Shown: positions 16,981 to 25,661, counted from the stretch's first letter. The stretch is DNA of 54,988 nucleotides from Levilactobacillus zymae DSM 19395 (GCF_001434115.1 NZ_AZDW01000017.1:1-54988), one strand, 5' to 3'. Notes: generated by a model from the sequence alone, not told the origin. Translations and numbers: made by a program.

Positions 16981-17640
16981 TTAGGCTAACTGCGTAAATT
17001 GTTTGTTTTCCAAGCGGTATTGGTGGTCACACTGCGCAGCCACGTCCGGTTCGTGAGTCACGATGATCACGCACTTTTGTTGGTCGTGGGCAATCTTCTG
17101 GAACTGGGCAATCACCGCGTTGGTGTTGTCCTCGTCCAGGTTCCCGGTGGGTTCATCGGCCACCACCAATTTGGCGTCACACGCCATGGTGCGGGCAATC
17201 GCTACCCGTTGTTGCTGGCCCCCGGAGAGGTGCTGGACGTTACGGGTAATCAGGTCTTCGCCGATGCCCAGGTCCCGCAGAATCTGACCGGCGTAGGCCT
17301 TGTCCCCCGCGTGTTCGGCGTTCGTAATCGCCATGGCCGTCAGCAAGTTGTCTAACGGCGACATGTAGGTGAACAGGTTGTAGGCCTGAAAGACGATGGC
17401 CACGTCATGGCGCCGATAATTGGTCAGGCCAATCTTTTTTAGGGACCGGTCGCCCAAAAAGATTTCGCCGTCCTTGGGGCGGTCGAGACCGGCAATCAGC
17501 GACAGAAAGGTGGTCTTCCCGGTCCCACTGTGTCCGAGAATCGCGTAGGACTGGCCCACTTCAAATTCCAGGTTGACGTCTTTAAATAGGGGTTGGCTGG
17601 CATCTTGGTACCAGTAACTTAAATCCTTGGTTTTTAACAT
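16981..17640 (-). CDS. MacB/LolD-type ABC transporter ATPase
   Basis: A 219-residue ATPase with Walker A GHSGTGKT, Q-loop VFQAYNLF, signature LSGGQQQR, Walker B LVVADEPTGN and the switch His in IIVTHEPDV. The DEPTGNLD form is typical of MacB/LolD/SalX ATPases paired with FtsX-like permeases. It lies 11 bp after its permease in one operon. GGAGG precedes the ATG. Likely exports a peptide, drug or lipid, or responds to cell-envelope stress. Confidence 0.92.
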   Translation of the reverse strand: MLKTKDLSYWYQDASQPLFKDVNLEFEVGQSYAILGHSGTGKTTFLSLIAGLDRPKDGEIFLGDRSLKKIGLTNYRRHDVAIVFQAYNLFTYMSPLDNLLTAMAITNAEHAGDKAYAGQILRDLGIGEDLITRNVQHLSGGQQQRVAIARTMACDAKLVVADEPTGNLDEDNTNAVIAQFQKIAHDQQKCVIIVTHEPDVAAQCDHQYRLENKQFTQLA

Positions 17641-17651
17641 GGTCCGCCTCC

Positions 17652-19121
17652 TTAGGAAATCAGCACTTTACGGGGTTCGAGTCGCAGGATCCCGCCCGAC
17701 GCAATCATGATCGACAGGAAGGTAATCGCCAACCCAAAGCCGCCCAGTTCCGCCAGGTCCACCGCACTCACGGTGATGGCTAACTTGGTATCGGCCTTCG
17801 TCGTGCTATTGGACGACGATCCGGGACCACCCGTATGACCGCTCTGGCCACCGGGTTGCCCGCCACCTTGGTTTCCGCCGCCCGGTTGGCCGGACGTGGT
17901 ACTCGTGGTCTGGGTGGTCGTGGCCGTCTGGGAAACCAATTGGCTCCCCAGCTGGTTGCCGACAAACTTGCCACCAGCTCCGGCAATCGCTAGGGCGACG
18001 ACCAGCACCATGATCATCTCGGTGAAGAACTGCGCCACAATCTTCCAGCGCGCTTCACCTAGAGACAGGAGCACCCCGATTTCAAACCGGCGTTCGCGGA
18101 TCATCAGGATGACGATCAACGCCAAGATAATGGTCCCGGCGATGGCGACCAACCAAACGATCTTGTTGGCAAAGCTTTCGACACTGCTCATCGACGCCTT
18201 GACCGTCTGGTAACTGGCATCGTCGGTACTCAACGTGTACTTGCTGGTACTGATCAGTTGGTTCCCGGCCTTCTTCACGCTGCTGACCTTGCTAGGCGTC
18301 GTCACGTTAAAGGTCACGGAATCCGCCGTGCCCGCGTACTTGCTGCCTTTGATGCTATTAGCCAGGGTGTAGGACGTGTAAACCGTGTTCGACGGGTCGG
18401 TACTCATCGGACCGGCCGTGCTGGAAGAACTCGAGCTGGCCTTGTAGATGCCGACGATCTTGACCTTAACCGTGGTCTTGCTCCCGGTCGTCTGCTTAAA
18501 GGTCATGGTGTCGCCAACGCTTAAGTTGTTCTGGCTCGCCAGTTCCTTTTCAATCACCACGTGGTTGGTATTCTTGTCACTTGCGGTGATGCCGCGCCCC
18601 TTCACAATCTTACTTTGCTTATCGCTAAAGTCGCTGGTCAGACTGGTCGCCGTGACCCCATCGATTTGGGTGTCACCGGAGCTACTGCTACCGGACTTCA
18701 TGCCACCGGGGCCGCCACTGTTGCTACCACCCATCCCGGTACTGGTCGACACCGTATCGTAGGACTTGGCGTTCGCCGAGGTGGTACTGGTGACGTTATA
18801 ACTGCCGACGTTGCTCAACTTGGCAATCTTGGTCGCGTCACTTAACTTCACCGGCGTCAGCGTCAGCTTGGGACGGCTGCTGGTCGAACTCGACGAGCTG
18901 CTGCTTTTACGCATCTGCTTGAACGCCGCTTGCCGGTTTGCCGACAAGGTCACGGTAGCCCCCACATCGGCCTTCGCCTGATTGGTGGCCTTAATCGCCG
19001 CGCTCCGAATCAAGAGCCCGGCTAAGACGAACATTAGGATTGCCGCCGATACCAGAATCAACAGTATCGACCGGCCCTTCTTGGCCCAGACATTTAGCCA
19101 GGCCCGTTTACAAAAATTCAC
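17652..19121 (-). CDS. MacB/FtsX-like ABC transporter permease
   Basis: About 489 residues: an N-terminal membrane helix after basic KRAWLNVWAKKGRS, a large extracytoplasmic region, and three C-terminal helices with the FtsX signature RERRFEIGVLLSLGEARWKI. A GTG at 19121 is the preferred start because GGAGG lies eight bases upstream; an ATG 15 bases earlier contains that Shine-Dalgarno and has none of its own. The extracytoplasmic domain carries Ser runs (about SSSSSSS), a Gly/Ser/Met stretch and, between the last helices, a Gly/Gln/Pro-rich segment (GQPGGGNQGGGQPGGQSG). These insertions are unusual for the family and probably surface-exposed. Confidence 0.88.
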   Translation of the reverse strand: MNFCKRAWLNVWAKKGRSILLILVSAAILMFVLAGLLIRSAAIKATNQAKADVGATVTLSANRQAAFKQMRKSSSSSSSTSSRPKLTLTPVKLSDATKIAKLSNVGSYNVTSTTSANAKSYDTVSTSTGMGGSNSGGPGGMKSGSSSSGDTQIDGVTATSLTSDFSDKQSKIVKGRGITASDKNTNHVVIEKELASQNNLSVGDTMTFKQTTGSKTTVKVKIVGIYKASSSSSSTAGPMSTDPSNTVYTSYTLANSIKGSKYAGTADSVTFNVTTPSKVSSVKKAGNQLISTSKYTLSTDDASYQTVKASMSSVESFANKIVWLVAIAGTIILALIVILMIRERRFEIGVLLSLGEARWKIVAQFFTEMIMVLVVALAIAGAGGKFVGNQLGSQLVSQTATTTQTTSTTSGQPGGGNQGGGQPGGQSGHTGGPGSSSNSTTKADTKLAITVSAVDLAELGGFGLAITFLSIMIASGGILRLEPRKVLIS

Positions 19122-19230
19122 TTGGGTCGCCTCCATTCACTTTTTGACAGGGGTCGTCAAAAGCCATGTTACGGTTATAGCAAATGGGGCTTATCGCTAA
19201 CTAAAAATGATTGCGGCCGTTAATAAATCG

Positions 19231-19443
19231 TTAAGCCTTGGGCGCTGGATGGTGCCAGTGCAACCAGCCCGACCAAAGCGCGCAGATCAGACTCAACCCT
19301 AAGAAAAACGCCGCCACGGAACCCGATAACTGCTGTTTCTGCGCGGTTGTTACCACCCGAAAGAACGGCTGGTCGCTAAACCACCACATGATCAGCGCGT
19401 CCAACAACCAAACAACCGTTAACCAGTGAAGTGCTTGTCGCAT
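19231..19443 (-). CDS. Small two-helix membrane protein
   Basis: A 70-residue protein with two hydrophobic segments (LHWLTVVWLLDALIMWWF and VAAFFLGLSLICALWSGWL). GGGGGA precedes the ATG at 19443; a longer in-frame version would run back into the preceding gene. It is the second of a two-gene unit (11-bp gap). I recognise no family. Confidence 0.6.
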   Translation of the reverse strand: MRQALHWLTVVWLLDALIMWWFSDQPFFRVVTTAQKQQLSGSVAAFFLGLSLICALWSGWLHWHHPAPKA

Positions 19444-19454
19444 GCTGTTTCCCC

Positions 19455-19682
19455 CTATTTCTTCGTTGTTCGCTTCAGCCGACGACGCAAATAGACCGAG
19501 TACCCCAGTGCCCCGCATCCCAGGACCAAGCAGAGCGTCGCCGTCGACCCATCAACAAAAATTCCCCGCGGTCCCACGGAAAACGTCACGAACGCCGGTT
19601 TGACCAACACGCCTAAGATACCGGAAGCCAATAACAACAGGCCACCTAACCACCGCCAAATCATCACCATCTGTGCCATCAT
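19455..19682 (-). CDS. Small membrane protein, unknown
   Basis: About 75 residues with two hydrophobic segments (WLGGLLLLASGILGVLV, TLCLVLGCGALGYSVYL) and a basic tail RRRLKRTTKK, suggesting an inside C-terminus. Three consecutive ATGs follow GGAGG; the middle one (19682) has the best spacing. It is cotranscribed with the next small membrane gene. No recognised family. Confidence 0.6.
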   Translation of the reverse strand: MMAQMVMIWRWLGGLLLLASGILGVLVKPAFVTFSVGPRGIFVDGSTATLCLVLGCGALGYSVYLRRRLKRTTKK

Positions 19683-19792
19683 CATTTCCCTCCACAACTT
19701 TTTCTTCAGGATAGCATGGCGGGCCGATTAACCGTGCAATTGTGAGACTAAGTGGTTCTTGGGTTCAATCGACCAGCCTTTAAAATACTAAA

Positions 19793-19821
19793 CGGCCCAC
19801 CGTCAAACCGACGATGGGCCG
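19793..19821 (-). terminator. Terminator after AI-2E family gene
   Basis: A 12-position stem (CGGCCCACCGTC with GACGATGGGCCG) with a five-base loop; only a short T-run follows on the minus strand. Confidence 0.65.
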
Positions 19822-19828
19822 AACAGAT

Positions 19829-21049
19829 TTACTTTTTAGGGGCCGGGGTCGGGGGTTCCGGCGCGTCCGGCGTTGGGGTGGTGGTCAACGCCTCGTTGTC
19901 CGGCAGCACATCCGGATACAACGCGGAGTATTCCTGGTACCAGTGGAAGGTGGTAATGACGAAGACCTTCAGCACGGCAAACCCGGGAACCCCCAAGATC
20001 ACCCCGGTCAGGCCAAACATCTTACCGGCTGCCAGTAAAACGAAGACGATGGTAATCGGGTGCATTTCAAGACTGTTGCCCATGATCAGTGGCGACAGGA
20101 CCTGCGTTTCCAGAACCCATTCGACCAGGTAAACGATGACCACACCCAGTAACATGGATGGACTGGTAATCGCCCCGATGATCAGGGCGGGCAGTAACGC
20201 GATGGCCGACCCGAAGTACGGAATCAGGTTCAACGGTCCGGCGATGACCCCCAACAACAGCGCGTATTTCAGCCCGATAATCGAATAACCGGTGGTAAAG
20301 ATGATCAAGACGCACAACGCCACGGTCAGTTGGCCCCGGATGTAGGAACTCACCTTGACGTTCATCTGGTCAAGCATCACGATGAAGCGGTCCCGGTAGG
20401 CCGTGGGCACCACTCGACTGATGAACTGGGGGAACCGACTGCCGTCCTTTAACATGAAGAACAGGACCAGCGGCGCGGTAATCAACGTGATGACCCAGTC
20501 GCTGACCGTGGTCACCACGTTACCGATCGAACTCAGCGTCCCGGTCAGTAGGTTCCAGCCCCGCTTCGAGAAGTAGGTGGTGACCCGTTGGTTGATCTCG
20601 TTTAAATTATCGTTGGTCAGCCAATGGTGTTGCTGGTTGGCCTGGTTGAGTTGATGCATGATGTCGTTGGCAAATTGCGGCAACGACCCGATCATACTGG
20701 CGGTCTGACGGGTCAGAAACGGAATCAAACTCAGAAAGATCAAGACCAGAATCGCAATGGTGAGGACCAACGCAATCGTGATGGCCAGCCCTTCCTTGAT
20801 ATGTAGTCGCCGTTCCATGAAGTGCACGAACGGGTCCAGCACGTAAAACAGAATCCCCGCCACAATAATCGCGGGGGCGGCGATGCCGATGAACCGCCAG
20901 ACCGGGTCCAGCAAGCCGGCGTTTTGAACGAGACCGTGAACCACTAATAGGAAGAGAAAGAGGTTTAACAATAAAATTGTAATGTGATTATTCAAAAATC
21001 GTTGGTAGAACCAGGAAAAGCCCGATTCGGGTTGGCGCCACTTATTCAA
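19829..21049 (-). CDS. AI-2E family transporter (PerM/YdiK-like)
   Basis: A 406-residue membrane protein with the family pattern: three N-terminal helices, a cytoplasmic or surface segment, then helices with GLKYALLLGVIAGPLNLIPYFGS and the VLETQVLSPLIMGNSLEMHPITI signature. The C-terminus is a Pro/Thr/Ala tail (TPTPDAPEPPTPAPKK), unusual in length. It starts with TTG at 21049, preceded by AGGGGG at eight bases; a tiny ATG frame of four codons overlaps this start and stops within it. Members export diverse small molecules or act as Na+/H+ antiporters; the AI-2 name is only historical. Confidence 0.87.
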   Translation of the reverse strand: MNKWRQPESGFSWFYQRFLNNHITILLLNLFLFLLVVHGLVQNAGLLDPVWRFIGIAAPAIIVAGILFYVLDPFVHFMERRLHIKEGLAITIALVLTIAILVLIFLSLIPFLTRQTASMIGSLPQFANDIMHQLNQANQQHHWLTNDNLNEINQRVTTYFSKRGWNLLTGTLSSIGNVVTTVSDWVITLITAPLVLFFMLKDGSRFPQFISRVVPTAYRDRFIVMLDQMNVKVSSYIRGQLTVALCVLIIFTTGYSIIGLKYALLLGVIAGPLNLIPYFGSAIALLPALIIGAITSPSMLLGVVIVYLVEWVLETQVLSPLIMGNSLEMHPITIVFVLLAAGKMFGLTGVILGVPGFAVLKVFVITTFHWYQEYSALYPDVLPDNEALTTTPTPDAPEPPTPAPKK

Positions 21050-21132
21050 AGGTCATTCCCCCTGCTAAATTTCAATACCCCTAGTTTACGGCCTGAACTT
21101 AAGCTTGACTAGTCTTAAACCTCCAAATGCTG

Positions 21133-21174
21133 AAAAAAGCCGGTTGCTGCAAACGAGACTCGCAGCAATCGACT
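21133..21174 (-). terminator. Terminator of lysozyme cassette 1
   Basis: On the minus strand AGTCGATTGCTGC pairs with GCAGCAACCGGCT (one mismatch), followed by TTTTTT, about 85 bp past the stop of the last gene of cassette 1. Confidence 0.85.
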
Positions 21175-21257
21175 TTCTGATGATGAGCTTGGCGTTAAAA
21201 ACCTAATCTGAGTGGGCTCGGCCGGCGAGCCTAACCGCGCCAACCCCCGCCGCTGTT

Positions 21258-21908
21258 CTAATCTGCACTCTTCTGCGCGAGCTTGACCGTATCGGCCGCC
21301 GTGGTGCCGTTGACCGCGTAGAGTTGCTTACCGGACTGCCACTTGACCGTGTTGGCCTTAGCACTTTCCGTGCCGCTGTACACCGTCACCGATCCCGTCT
21401 TGGCGGTGTCTGGCAGACTAGCTTGCTTCAATTGCGAATTGACCTGCTTGGCAAATTGCGTGGGCGTACCACTGGTATCGGCGTTATCCGTGACCGCGGT
21501 GACCGACCATTTACCCGTATTCCAGTGAACGTAGGTGTGCCCCATGGTGCCTTGGACCACCGCCGTGGTGTTCTTGGTCAACTTGACGTTAGCGCCGTCA
21601 GTCTGGCCCACGTAATCCACTTCATCCGTGGCCGTGCTGGTCGTGCCCAACGTCTGCTTCTGGAAGGTCGCACTTTGCTTCCCTTGCTGGTCCGTGTAGG
21701 TCACCTTGTAATTGCTTTTCGTGCCGCTAGTACTGGTGGCCGTTAATTTAGTCCCGTCCGCCGTGGCCGTCTTAGGTGCCGCGGTTTGGCTGACCGTACT
21801 AACGTCGTTGGCCGCATGCATGGTCAGGTAGGTCCCCGACCCCAACGTTGCCAGTGCCGCCAAACTAGTGGCCGCGGTTAAAATCAATTTTTTAGTCCGT
21901 GAATTCAT
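21258..21908 (-). CDS. Small exported protein, lysozyme cassette 1
   Basis: A 216-residue protein with an N-terminal export or anchor segment (RTKKLILTAATSLAALATLGSGTYLTM) and a Thr/Ser/Lys-rich mature part. The conserved core is GTMGHTYVHWNTGKWSVTAVT, then FAKQVNSQL, VTVYSGT and NTVKWQSGKQLYAV. It lies 15 bp after a GH25 lysozyme gene and is clearly paralogous to the broken gene at 23630-24299. Family not recognised; a surface accessory to the lysozyme is a reasonable inference. Confidence 0.75.
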   Translation of the reverse strand: MNSRTKKLILTAATSLAALATLGSGTYLTMHAANDVSTVSQTAAPKTATADGTKLTATSTSGTKSNYKVTYTDQQGKQSATFQKQTLGTTSTATDEVDYVGQTDGANVKLTKNTTAVVQGTMGHTYVHWNTGKWSVTAVTDNADTSGTPTQFAKQVNSQLKQASLPDTAKTGSVTVYSGTESAKANTVKWQSGKQLYAVNGTTAADTVKLAQKSAD

Positions 21909-21923
21909 TTCAAATGTACCCCC

Positions 21924-23276
21924 TTACTCTTGCACGTAGCTTTGCAGCGCCGTGACGTAATGGCCGTTGCTCAAGACGAAGTAGCGCGAACCCGTCGAGC
22001 GTTTCTTGACCGCCGTGACCGTCAGGGTCTTGCCCTTGGCGACCTTGGTGGCGCGCTGAGACTTCTTGAACCCGCTACCGGTGTATTCGTACAACGCCTT
22101 CTTGGTGGTCAGTTGCTTGCTGGAATTAAGCGATTCGTAATAGGCATGGTCGGAATACTGGGTGTTACCCGAGATGTAGCCCAGGCTGGTCTTGATGCGG
22201 TACGACTTTCCGCTCGGGGCCTTGACCACCTTCCCCGCCACCTTATCGCCGGAAACGTAATAACTCCCGGTCTTCTTGGTCAGTGACGAATCCGAATAGA
22301 TGTAGAGTTTGTGTTTCAAGTTAAACGAGCCGTGTTGGCCGTACCAGTACCCGGTCCCGTCCTGCGAGAGGACCCACTTTCCTAATTCACTGATGTACAG
22401 GGCCTGCTTCGACTTGGATTGGGTCAAACTCTTGACCTTACTAATCTTATAGAACTTCTGGCGCGCGGACGTTGGAATCGCCGTACCGTCAACATATTTG
22501 GTTGCATTATTATGTAAGTAAATATGTTGGCCCTTCTTATAACTGCTGTACGCGTAGGTCGTGGTGTGGCTCAGCGCCGTGGTGACCCCGTCCGTCCACC
22601 AGGAAATCGGGTGAACCGACGTGATGGCCTTACTGTTGTCCGTGTATTCGCTCAACGCGGAGAGGTAATTGTGGTCGGTGTACTGCCACAGGGCGAGCGA
22701 AATCGTGGGTTGCGACGAATAGTTGGCGATCCACTGGGCGTCAAAGTTCTGACGTGCGGTGTTGGCGTAGCTGGTCGCAAACGATTGGTACGAATAGAAG
22801 ACTAATTTTTTGTTGGTCAGCGCACTCATTTCGTCGTACCAGGCCTTGACCGCGGCATTGGTGGTGCCCGACGTCACGTCGTTTTCTTCAAAGTCCAGCA
22901 CGTAGAACTTGGCGTTTTTGTTCGACCGATTATAGAAGTCCTTGGCTTCTTGCTTGGCGCTGGCGGCGCTGGTGAACCGCGCGTAGTCGTACTCGCCAAA
23001 CGGGATGCCATACTTCACGTACAGGGCCGTGTTGTTGGTGGCGTAGAGGTCTTGGTACGAGGACCCGTATTGCCGCCGGTTGATGACGAAGGAAACCTGA
23101 CTTTTCAAATTAGACACTTGACTGGCGGACAACTTGCCCTGCCATTCCGAAATATCCGGGATGGCGAGGGTACTGGCGTGCGCGACCGTTTGACTGCCCC
23201 ACGCCAACCCGGTGATGGCGCCAAATAAGGCCACCGCTTGGGTCAACCGCCGCATAAAGTGATGCTGTAAAATCAT
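21924..23276 (-). CDS. Secreted GH25 lysozyme, cassette 1
   Basis: A 450-residue muramidase cleaving the MurNAc-GlcNAc bond. Signal peptide at 1-35 (AHAS), then a GH25 barrel with catalytic-site residues Asp41 in PDISEWQG and Asp128/Glu130 in VLDFEEND, plus LALWQYTDHNYL near its end. The C-terminal part (about 245-450) has three related beta-rich repeats (LYIYSDSSLTKKTGSYYVSG, YRIKTSLGYIS, ALYEYTGSGF) like those on lactobacillus surface proteins, probably for wall binding. GGGAAG precedes the ATG. First gene of cassette 1; probable role in wall turnover. Confidence 0.9.
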   Translation of the reverse strand: MILQHHFMRRLTQAVALFGAITGLAWGSQTVAHASTLAIPDISEWQGKLSASQVSNLKSQVSFVINRRQYGSSYQDLYATNNTALYVKYGIPFGEYDYARFTSAASAKQEAKDFYNRSNKNAKFYVLDFEENDVTSGTTNAAVKAWYDEMSALTNKKLVFYSYQSFATSYANTARQNFDAQWIANYSSQPTISLALWQYTDHNYLSALSEYTDNSKAITSVHPISWWTDGVTTALSHTTTYAYSSYKKGQHIYLHNNATKYVDGTAIPTSARQKFYKISKVKSLTQSKSKQALYISELGKWVLSQDGTGYWYGQHGSFNLKHKLYIYSDSSLTKKTGSYYVSGDKVAGKVVKAPSGKSYRIKTSLGYISGNTQYSDHAYYESLNSSKQLTTKKALYEYTGSGFKKSQRATKVAKGKTLTVTAVKKRSTGSRYFVLSNGHYVTALQSYVQE

Positions 23277-23541
23277 GTTGGCACTTCCCTACTAAGTATT
23301 TGTTGCCTACTCCTGAGTTGTCGAACCCTGTAACTCCCCGGCTCGACCGCTGTCTCCTGCTCCCTGACGGCTCACCTCCCAACGACTCATCTTCTTCACT
23401 GTACCGAAATTAAGTGTGCAAGTCGTAACAAGGTAGTTGCAGTTCAGTTACCAAACGTTACAGTTTGATTGACCACCGGCCAGGGTCTTAACCGCCGAGT
23501 TGCCGGACAATTCGGCGGTTCAATCAGTCGCCATATAGGCT
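23277..23541 (-). promoter_or_regulatory. Control region of lysozyme cassette 1
   Basis: No gene. On the minus strand GGTAAC-N5-TGCAAC (23436-23452) lies about 32 bp upstream of TACAGT; cassette 2 has CGTAAC-N5-TGCAAC at 25645-25661 with nearly the same distance to TACAGT. The -35 regions are poor, so an activator is likely; the half-sites resemble WalR-type TGTWAH-N5-TGTWAH. An inverted repeat AACCGCCGA/TCGGCGGTT lies at 23490-23520 without a T-run. Confidence 0.45.
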
Positions 23542-23590
23542 AAAAAAGCGGGGCGCAACCGACAATGATTTGCCCGTTGCTTCCCGCTTC
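23542..23590 (-). terminator. Terminator of lysozyme cassette 2
   Basis: On the minus strand AAGCGGGAAGCAAC pairs imperfectly with GTTGCGCCCCGCTT, followed by TTTTTT. It lies about 40 bp past the end of the broken exported-protein gene. Confidence 0.85.
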
Positions 23591-23629
23591 AAAAATTAAT
23601 AATCGTCAGTTCAAATGTCAGAACTCGGC

Positions 23630-24299
23630 CTAGTCGCTGTTCTGGGCCAACTTGACGGTTCCGGCCGCCGATTGGCCACTCACCGTATAAAGCTGGTGAC
23701 CACTCTGCCACTTGACCGTGTCGGCTTGGGCACTGCTACCAGTCGTCTGGCTGTAAACCGTGACCGCCCCGGTCGTGGCGTCCGTCGGCAAGTGCTGTTG
23801 CTGCAACTGATTGTTGACCTGGTCGGCAAACTGTGTCGGCGTTCCGGACTGGTCGGCGTTACTGGTGACCGCCGTAACCGACCATTTGCCGGTGTTCCAG
23901 TGGACGTAGGTGTGACCCATGGTCCCCTGCCATGGTCCCCTGCACCACGGCCTGAGTGCCGTGCGTTAATTTCACACTAGGTCCCGCCGTGCTTCGGCCG
24001 AAGTAATCAACCTGGTCCGCCGCCGTAGCCGCACTCCCCAACGTCTTCTTCTGGAAGGTCGCCGCGTTACTTCCCGCTTGGTCGTGATACTTGACCGTGT
24101 AATTCTGCTTGGTCCCACTAGGGTTGGCAGCCGTTAGCTTGGTCCCACTAGCCGTGGCTGTGGTGGGCGCGGCCGTCTGGCTGACCGAGCTGACCCCGTT
24201 GGCCGCGTGCATGGTCAGGTAGGTGCCCGACCCCAACGTGGCCAGGACTGCTAAGCCCGTCGCCGCCGTCATTAAAATCTTTTTAGAACGTTTGATCAT
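23630..24299 (-). pseudogene. Frameshifted exported protein, lysozyme cassette 2
   Basis: Paralogue of the exported protein at 21258-21908: same N-terminal segment (LATLGSGTYLTMHAAN) and same C-terminal core (GTMGHTYVHWNTGKWSVTAVT, then VKWQSGHQLYTV). The frame changes at 23918-23943, where 13 bp are duplicated in tandem. Reading from 24299 runs off into GDHGSH and stops at 23859, losing about the C-terminal half. Removing one 13-bp unit restores the full-length protein. Its start, ribosome binding site and operon position (21 bp after a GH25 gene) are intact, so the break is recent or reversible. A sequencing error cannot be excluded. Confidence 0.85.
23918..23943. repeat. 13-bp tandem duplication causing frameshift
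   Basis: CATGGTCCCCTGC occurs twice head to tail (23918-23930 and 23931-23943). The intact paralogue has a single equivalent (CATGGTGCCTTGG). Thirteen is not a multiple of three, so the duplication breaks the frame. Confidence 0.95.
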
Positions 24300-24320
24300 G
24301 GTTAAACTCCTCTCGTTTCC

Positions 24321-25523
24321 TCAGGCTAACGTCGAATCCTTCACGTTGGCCGTCAGGTAACCCAACTTGGTCTTGATCCGATAAGCCCGTCCGTTCGGGG
24401 ACTTGACCAGCTTGCCGGTGACCGTATCGCCAGTTACGTAATAGCTACCCGTCCGGCGGGTCAACGCGGCGCTGGTGTAGAGGTTGAGTTTATGCGTCAA
24501 CTTAAACGTTCGATGACTGCCGGCCCAATACCCGGTCACGCTGCTGGCCTTGACCCATTGGTTTAAGCCCTTGAGGTAGACCGCCGTACCGTTAGCCTTG
24601 ACCCGACTAATGGTATAAAGCTTCTGGGTGTTGCGCTTCGCCACGGCCGCGCCAGTCAGGGTTACCGCGTGCCGGTGCAGGTAGGCGCGTTGGCCCTTCT
24701 GTAGGCTGACCCGAGCCGGAGCCGCGGGTGTCGCTGGCGCCACAGTACTCGTGGTACTGGTTCCCGTTGCTGAAGTAGCTGGCGTCGTAGGGCCCGTTGA
24801 ATTGTGCGTTAACGCGGTCGCCACGCTGTCGTCCGCCCACCAAGTAACCGGATGGACCGACGTGATGACTTTACTATTATCCGTATATTCGTTTAAGGCC
24901 GCGAGATAGTTGTGGTCGGTATATTGCCACAACGCCATCGGAATCGTGGGCTGATACGAGTAGTTGGCAATCCACTGGGCGTCGAAGTTTTGTCGCGCCG
25001 CATTGGCGTAGGTCGTCGCGAAACTCTGATAGGAATAAAAGATGACGTGCTTATTGGTCAACGACCGCATCTCGTTGAGCCAAGCTTGTACGGCGCTGTT
25101 GGTGCTCCCCGCGGTCACGTCGTCTTCCTCAAAGTCCAGCACGTAGAACTGGGCGTTTTTATTTGACCGATTATAGAAGGTCTGGGCTTCCTGCTTGGCG
25201 CTGCTGGCGCTGGTGAAGCGCGCGTAGTCGTATTCGCCAAACGGAATCCCGTACTGCGTATACAAATTTGTATTATTGGTGGCATCCTTGTCCTGATAAC
25301 CGGACCCATACTGGCGCCGGTTGATCACGAAGGAGACCTGATTCTTCAGGTTAGCGACCTGAGTGGCCGACAATTTCCCTTGCCATTCGGAAATGTCGGG
25401 GACCGCTAAAGAACTGGCATGAGCGACGACCTGACCACCACCGGCCAATCCCGCGGCCACGCCGAGTAACGCCACGAGTTGAGCGGTGCGTTTCTGCCAA
25501 GTCTGATGCCGAATTTTTCTCAT
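24321..25523 (-). CDS. Secreted GH25 lysozyme, cassette 2
   Basis: A 400-residue muramidase paralogous to the one at 21924. Signal peptide at about 1-37, catalytic residues Asp43 in PDISEWQG and Asp130/Glu132 in VLDFEEDD, and the same MALWQYTDHNYLAALNEYTDNSK end. A Thr/Pro/Ala-rich linker (STGPTTPATSATGTSTTS) absent from copy 1 joins the barrel to the C-terminal repeats, and the last repeat of copy 1 is missing. The start at 25523 follows GGGGAGG at good spacing; an upstream in-frame start lacks a ribosome binding site. Leads cassette 2 with the frameshifted exported gene. Confidence 0.9.
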   Translation of the reverse strand: MRKIRHQTWQKRTAQLVALLGVAAGLAGGGQVVAHASSLAVPDISEWQGKLSATQVANLKNQVSFVINRRQYGSGYQDKDATNNTNLYTQYGIPFGEYDYARFTSASSAKQEAQTFYNRSNKNAQFYVLDFEEDDVTAGSTNSAVQAWLNEMRSLTNKHVIFYSYQSFATTYANAARQNFDAQWIANYSYQPTIPMALWQYTDHNYLAALNEYTDNSKVITSVHPVTWWADDSVATALTHNSTGPTTPATSATGTSTTSTVAPATPAAPARVSLQKGQRAYLHRHAVTLTGAAVAKRNTQKLYTISRVKANGTAVYLKGLNQWVKASSVTGYWAGSHRTFKLTHKLNLYTSAALTRRTGSYYVTGDTVTGKLVKSPNGRAYRIKTKLGYLTANVKDSTLA

Positions 25524-25644
25524 CAAAAGACCTCCCCAGATTCTCTTGAGTTGCCGGTCCGCGGGAAACCCCATTCGTCCCCCTGACAGACCGTAATGTT
25601 CAGGTCCACTGTAGCCCCTCTAGTGTGTCTTTGGTGACAAAAAC

Positions 25645-25661
25645 GTTGCAGTTTGGTTACG
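25645..25661 (-). promoter_or_regulatory. Putative activator box of lysozyme cassette 2
   Basis: On the minus strand CGTAAC-CAAAC-TGCAAC, matching the box before cassette 1 in sequence and in its distance (31 bp against 32 bp) to a TACAGT -10-like hexamer. The rest of 25524-25849 has no gene. Confidence 0.45.

Noticed and set aside
23420-23436. Seventeen bases (AAGTCGTAACAAGGTAG) identical to the conserved 3' end of 16S rRNA
   Set aside because: No other rRNA sequence surrounds it; it lies in the lysozyme promoter region and is most likely coincidence.
23490-23520. GC-rich inverted repeat as a terminator
   Set aside because: Neither strand has a T-run after it; kept only as an inverted repeat in the control region.
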